Assembly (NCBI RefSeq): GCF_003113895.1
Contig: NZ_BDUD01000001.1
Span: forward strand, 3,689,600-3,748,035
Reading direction: 5' to 3'
Length of the DNA: 58,436 nucleotides
From: Nostoc commune NIES-4072
GTDB lineage: Bacteria > Cyanobacteriota > Cyanobacteriia > Cyanobacteriales > Nostocaceae
Each line of letters starts with the position of its first letter. Position 1 is the stretch's first letter. The position numbers and the translations under genes were made by a program. Below the pieces are notes generated by a model. It worked only from the letters and a program-made list of their open reading frames with translations. It did not search any database and was not told the DNA's origin. Below, piece by piece: positions 55,887 through 58,436 of the stretch.

Positions 55887-55962
55887 AATACCTAATTTTG
55901 TTCAAAAATCAAATATGATTCCTATATGAGGTAAAGAGAGAATTAGAGCAAGCTTTAATTGT

Positions 55963-56349
55963 TTACATTTTTGCAGCAAATAAATGCTGCTTTACTACAT
56001 CTAAGCGTGAACAATTCCAATAATCGACATGGGAGACAATCAAACCATCAGAGTTGAGACTTAATTCACTCCAACCAGGAATAGAAATTCGTGGCTTCCA
56101 GGGGAGAGGAGTATTCCAACTGAGTGTCCACTCTGTTTTTATTGTGTCTCCTAAACGTTGAATGTTATGTAAGTCCATTTTGGTATTTAAAAACACAGTC
56201 TCGATAAAATTAATCATCTGTTTGTAACGTTTAACGCCACGAAATTTATTTAGTGGATCTTGAAAATAAACGTCTGGAGCGTAAATGCTGTAAGTTTGAT
56301 TTGCTGGGAATCTTTGATAGTCTTCTTTGAGGATTTCAATGATATCCAT
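55963..56349 (-). CDS. DUF2358 (NTF2-like) protein
   Basis: A 128-residue protein of the plant and cyanobacterial DUF2358 family, with an NTF2-like alpha+beta fold. Segments: IIEILKEDYQRFPANQTYSIYA, DVYFQDPLNKFRGVKRYKQMI, a central TEWTLSWNTPLPWKPRISIPGWSELSL, and SDGLIVSHVDYWNCSRLDVVKQHL. The DPxNxFxGxxRYK motif is the family mark. The role is unknown; some plant homologues are plastid-located. ATG at 56349. Confidence 0.88.
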   Translation of the reverse strand: MDIIEILKEDYQRFPANQTYSIYAPDVYFQDPLNKFRGVKRYKQMINFIETVFLNTKMDLHNIQRLGDTIKTEWTLSWNTPLPWKPRISIPGWSELSLNSDGLIVSHVDYWNCSRLDVVKQHLFAAKM

Positions 56350-56422
56350 GATAAATATATATATCTGTAAATTGGTTATATGAAAACGTGGTGCGGATAT
56401 AAATCCTGATTAAAAATTGAAA

Positions 56423-57031
56423 TCAACTCTCATTCCATAAACGTTCTAACTGACGCCGCCAAGCAGCTAAAACTTCTTCTCGCGCCTCTGAGGTTTGATT
56501 GATTTCACCCATCAATCCTTCTGCATAAAAGCGTTCCAAGCTTTGCATAGTAGCTTGTAGAGATTGTCCTTGCTGTTTTGCTGCCTGAATAATTTGCCGG
56601 ATACGGCTTTCAATTAGTCGATTAAAGACATTATCTAATCTAGCTTGATGGAGAGATACAAGTCGATTAATTGCATTAGACAAATCTGTACTTACTAAAG
56701 TGCCACTGTTATGTTGAAATACTCCCCAAATCACCCCTTCATACAAAGCGTAACGTACTTCTTGAGTGTCATCAAAGTTGGCTTCTAGGAACTGTTCTAA
56801 AAATGGTTGGGCTTCTTGGATAGGCACAATAGGTAGTAAAACTCGCAACCAAGTATTATCTTCAGAAAGCAGCACCAACAGCCGGAAAGCTGAAGTGTCT
56901 ACTTGCCAAGATCCAGGAGCGATCGCACCAACAGCCGATGTGCCAAATATTTCTGTTAACGTACCCGCAATTTCTTCAGGTGTCATAAGCCTTTTTTGAG
57001 ATATAGCCTCTAGATTAGCGTAGAGGTGCAT
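56423..57031 (-). CDS. Conserved cyanobacterial hypothetical protein
   Basis: About 202 residues. The N-terminal 100 residues have alternating strands and helices (TPEEIAGTLTEIFG, WQVDTSAFRLLVLLSEDNTWLRVLLPIVP, AQPFLEQFLEANFDDTQEVRYALYEG) that resemble the YbjN/type III chaperone-like fold. The rest is helical and charged (NRLVSLHQARLDNVFNRLIESRIRQIIQAAKQQG). Ends WRRQLERLWNES. The ATG at 57031 is preferred over a GTG at 57043. Chaperone-like function is inference from fold pattern only. Confidence 0.78.
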   Translation of the reverse strand: MHLYANLEAISQKRLMTPEEIAGTLTEIFGTSAVGAIAPGSWQVDTSAFRLLVLLSEDNTWLRVLLPIVPIQEAQPFLEQFLEANFDDTQEVRYALYEGVIWGVFQHNSGTLVSTDLSNAINRLVSLHQARLDNVFNRLIESRIRQIIQAAKQQGQSLQATMQSLERFYAEGLMGEINQTSEAREEVLAAWRRQLERLWNES

Positions 57032-57159
57032 CAGCTTATTCACTAAAACCCTGTGCTACTTAGTTGCTGGACAATTTTCAGTCTGAAGACGTAGTGGGGG
57101 CGTACAGCTAAGTGTACGCCCAATACTGCTCGGTTAAGGAATTTCTTGGTTGAGGCAAG

Positions 57160-57232
57160 CAGGGGGAGCAGGGGGAGAAATGGAGGCTGGCGTTGAGTTT
57201 TTGCCTCCCCTGCCTCCCCTGCTTCCCCTCTC
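57160..57232. repeat. Inverted GCAGGGGGAG / CTCCCCTGC repeat pair
   Basis: GCAGGGGGAGCAGGGGGAG at about 57160-57178 and CTCCCCTGCCTCCCCTGC at about 57205-57222 form a hairpin between the transposase gene and the conserved hypothetical gene on the same strand. Also nearby, 57095-57120 carries a GGGGGCGTACAG/AGTGTACGCCC palindrome of the GTAGGGGCGCACAG kind. Confidence 0.65.
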
Positions 57233-57338
57233 ACAAGTGTAGGTTTTTTACAATCAGATCTAGAATGAGGTAAGACTTGGAAGACTTGGGGGGAAAGTAG
57301 ACAAGGAAGCTTTTTTACGCCAGAACCATTCATTGAGA

Positions 57339-58418
57339 TTAGGAAGTATTGGCAGCAGCAGCAGATGTACTGTGGTAGGGTTGTGGAAACAAACCAGTTA
57401 AAGAAATAGCCTTGCCGTTAAGTAAGTCAGCAAGAATATGAATTAAACCTTGAAGAAAACAAGAAATCTTACAAACAGTTTTTTTGGGAATATCTTGTTT
57501 TTTGTCCAGATGATTTGGAGAAAGTTCTTTCGATAAATTATTTAGGTAATGTGGCTCTATATCAGTGCCAATTGTTATAGTCCAAAGGGTAGCTACAGCC
57601 ATAGCTAACCATACCCTTTCGGCTCTATTTGGTTCTCGTAAACGAGTTTTATGCCACTGCCAACCATCACTTTTGATATCCCGATAACTACACTCAATCC
57701 AAGAACGTAAAGAATACCAGAGAGCATCCCCTTGTTGGGGTAGTAAATCCGTGACAATTAACCAAGGATCTTTGTAACCTTCATCCCAACGGGCAAGTAT
57801 TGTGCAATTGAGTGGATTAGTTTTAAAACAGGTGACTATTCCAGACCAACTCGTCCCTGTTTTTTGTACTAGTTTATCTAAAAACTGCCATTCGGTCTCT
57901 CCTCTAATTTGATATGTTCCAGTATAATTAATTCGTAAAAAAGGATGCCAATTCAAAGCACAAATTGTGTCAAACAACCAGTCAGCATAGAGTCCTCTAT
58001 CTGCTGAAACAACGACTTGCATTTCCGGAGGAACAACATCTTTCAATGATTGGAATAATTGCTGCCAATGAGGTTTCCAAGCTCCTTTTTCTGTTCCTTT
58101 GACAATTTTCCAAGCTACAGGAATGCCGCAACCCCGATAGAGAACATGAACAGAAAGAACCGTGAAGTGTTGTCCAATATTAGTGCTATCTACCGCAAGA
58201 GGAAGCCATTTTTCTTCACTGTTCCACATACTCAAAATCCATTGGAGTAGAGGAGCAAAGCACTTAGTTACATCTATAGCAGTTCTTTTTTTTCCTGTTT
58301 TGGCATCTGCTTCTTGATACCATTCTTTTAGTCTTTGTCGAACTGCATTAGTGTTCTCTTGATTAAGCCTGCCGATAAATTCTGAGACTCTGGTTAGACT
58401 ACTTGAGCCTGTCATCAC
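57339..58418 (-). mobile_element. IS4-type DDE transposase gene, possibly continuing past window edge
   Basis: A 359-residue DDE transposase. Candidate catalytic residues are Asp77 in PLAVDSTNIGQHF, Asp140 in VVVSADRGLYADW and Glu242 in RSWIECSYRDIKSDGWQWHKTRL; the Y-x2-R-x3-K-like spacing (ECSYRDIKSDGW) supports the IS4 family. Start codons are GTG 58418 or ATG 58415, and the frame remains open to the window edge, so the true start may lie beyond. The element's right terminal repeat is outside the window, and no left end was recognised between 57233 and 57338. Reading frame intact, so it may be active. Confidence 0.88.
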
Positions 58419-58436
58419 TATCCCAAAGCTCCAAGT

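Noticed and set aside
57043..57333. A 96-codon minus-strand frame next to the transposase gene
   Set aside because: It crosses the GCAGGGG inverted repeat and shows no domain; taken as chance.

Overview
The window looks like chromosome of a filamentous, Nostoc-type cyanobacterium. GCGATCGC-type octamers (HIP1) are scattered through most genes. Heptameric short tandem repeats of the AATGCCC and ATTAGTC kinds fill many intergenic gaps. The gene content is cyanobacterial: PcxA, a high-light-inducible protein, stand-alone carotenoid-protein modules, a GAF/phytochrome-like sensor and a SigA-type sigma factor. No rRNA operon, CRISPR array or prophage was seen. One tRNA (Lys, anticodon CTT) is present.

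Layout. 0-6 kb: a Uma2-family protein, an orphan MacB/DevA-type ABC ATPase, a helical carotenoid protein (homologue of the OCP N-terminal domain), an acidic hypothetical, a HAD phosphatase overlapping queG, a nested small mobile element, and a homologue of the OCP C-terminal domain. The two halves of an OCP-like protein therefore sit about 3 kb apart. 6-9.2 kb: a signalling cluster of a NarL-type regulator, a response-regulator/GAF/PP2C phosphatase and an anti-sigma-type kinase (partner switching). 9.4-14.5 kb: a WecG/TagA glycosyltransferase, an FtsE-like ATPase, two conserved or hypothetical proteins and an alpha/beta hydrolase that seems to lack its catalytic histidine. 14.9-17.4 kb: an AT-rich accessory patch with a 636-residue HsdR-N-like protein and a second Uma2 gene. 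17.5-24.4 kb: a glycosyltransferase-TPR protein, pcxA, a small membrane protein, PPK2, fused CheB/methyltransferase debris and a GH57 enzyme.

25-33.5 kb: tRNA-Lys, a DXCF-type cyanobacteriochrome sensor with Gln in place of the phospho-acceptor His, a membrane protein/GHL10 pair, glcD, a HEPN gene overlapping an unknown partner, a Uma2 tail fragment and miaA. 33.8-44.5 kb: housekeeping genes (gyrB, sigA, a gyrA/parC-type subunit) with a fasciclin lipoprotein, an HLIP, a methyltransferase, a truncated GNAT and a CheY-like regulator. 45-53 kb: TPR and secreted proteins, then a tripartite efflux locus (membrane-fusion protein, permease, ATPase, TolC). That locus is interrupted by a 21-bp minisatellite and by a four-helix-bundle gene with a premature stop. 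53-58.4 kb: a MITE-like element with an apparent 10-bp target duplication, small hypotheticals, palindromic repeats, a DUF2358 protein and an IS4-type transposase at the edge.

The best leads for something not well described are: the HEPN/partner gene pair; the HsdR-N-like protein with an eroded nuclease motif; the cyanobacteriochrome pseudokinase; the five-codon reading frame coupled to the sigA start; and the small-element families, including one nested insertion and one with intact target duplication. All family assignments come from reading motifs and recalled family sequences. No database search was run.
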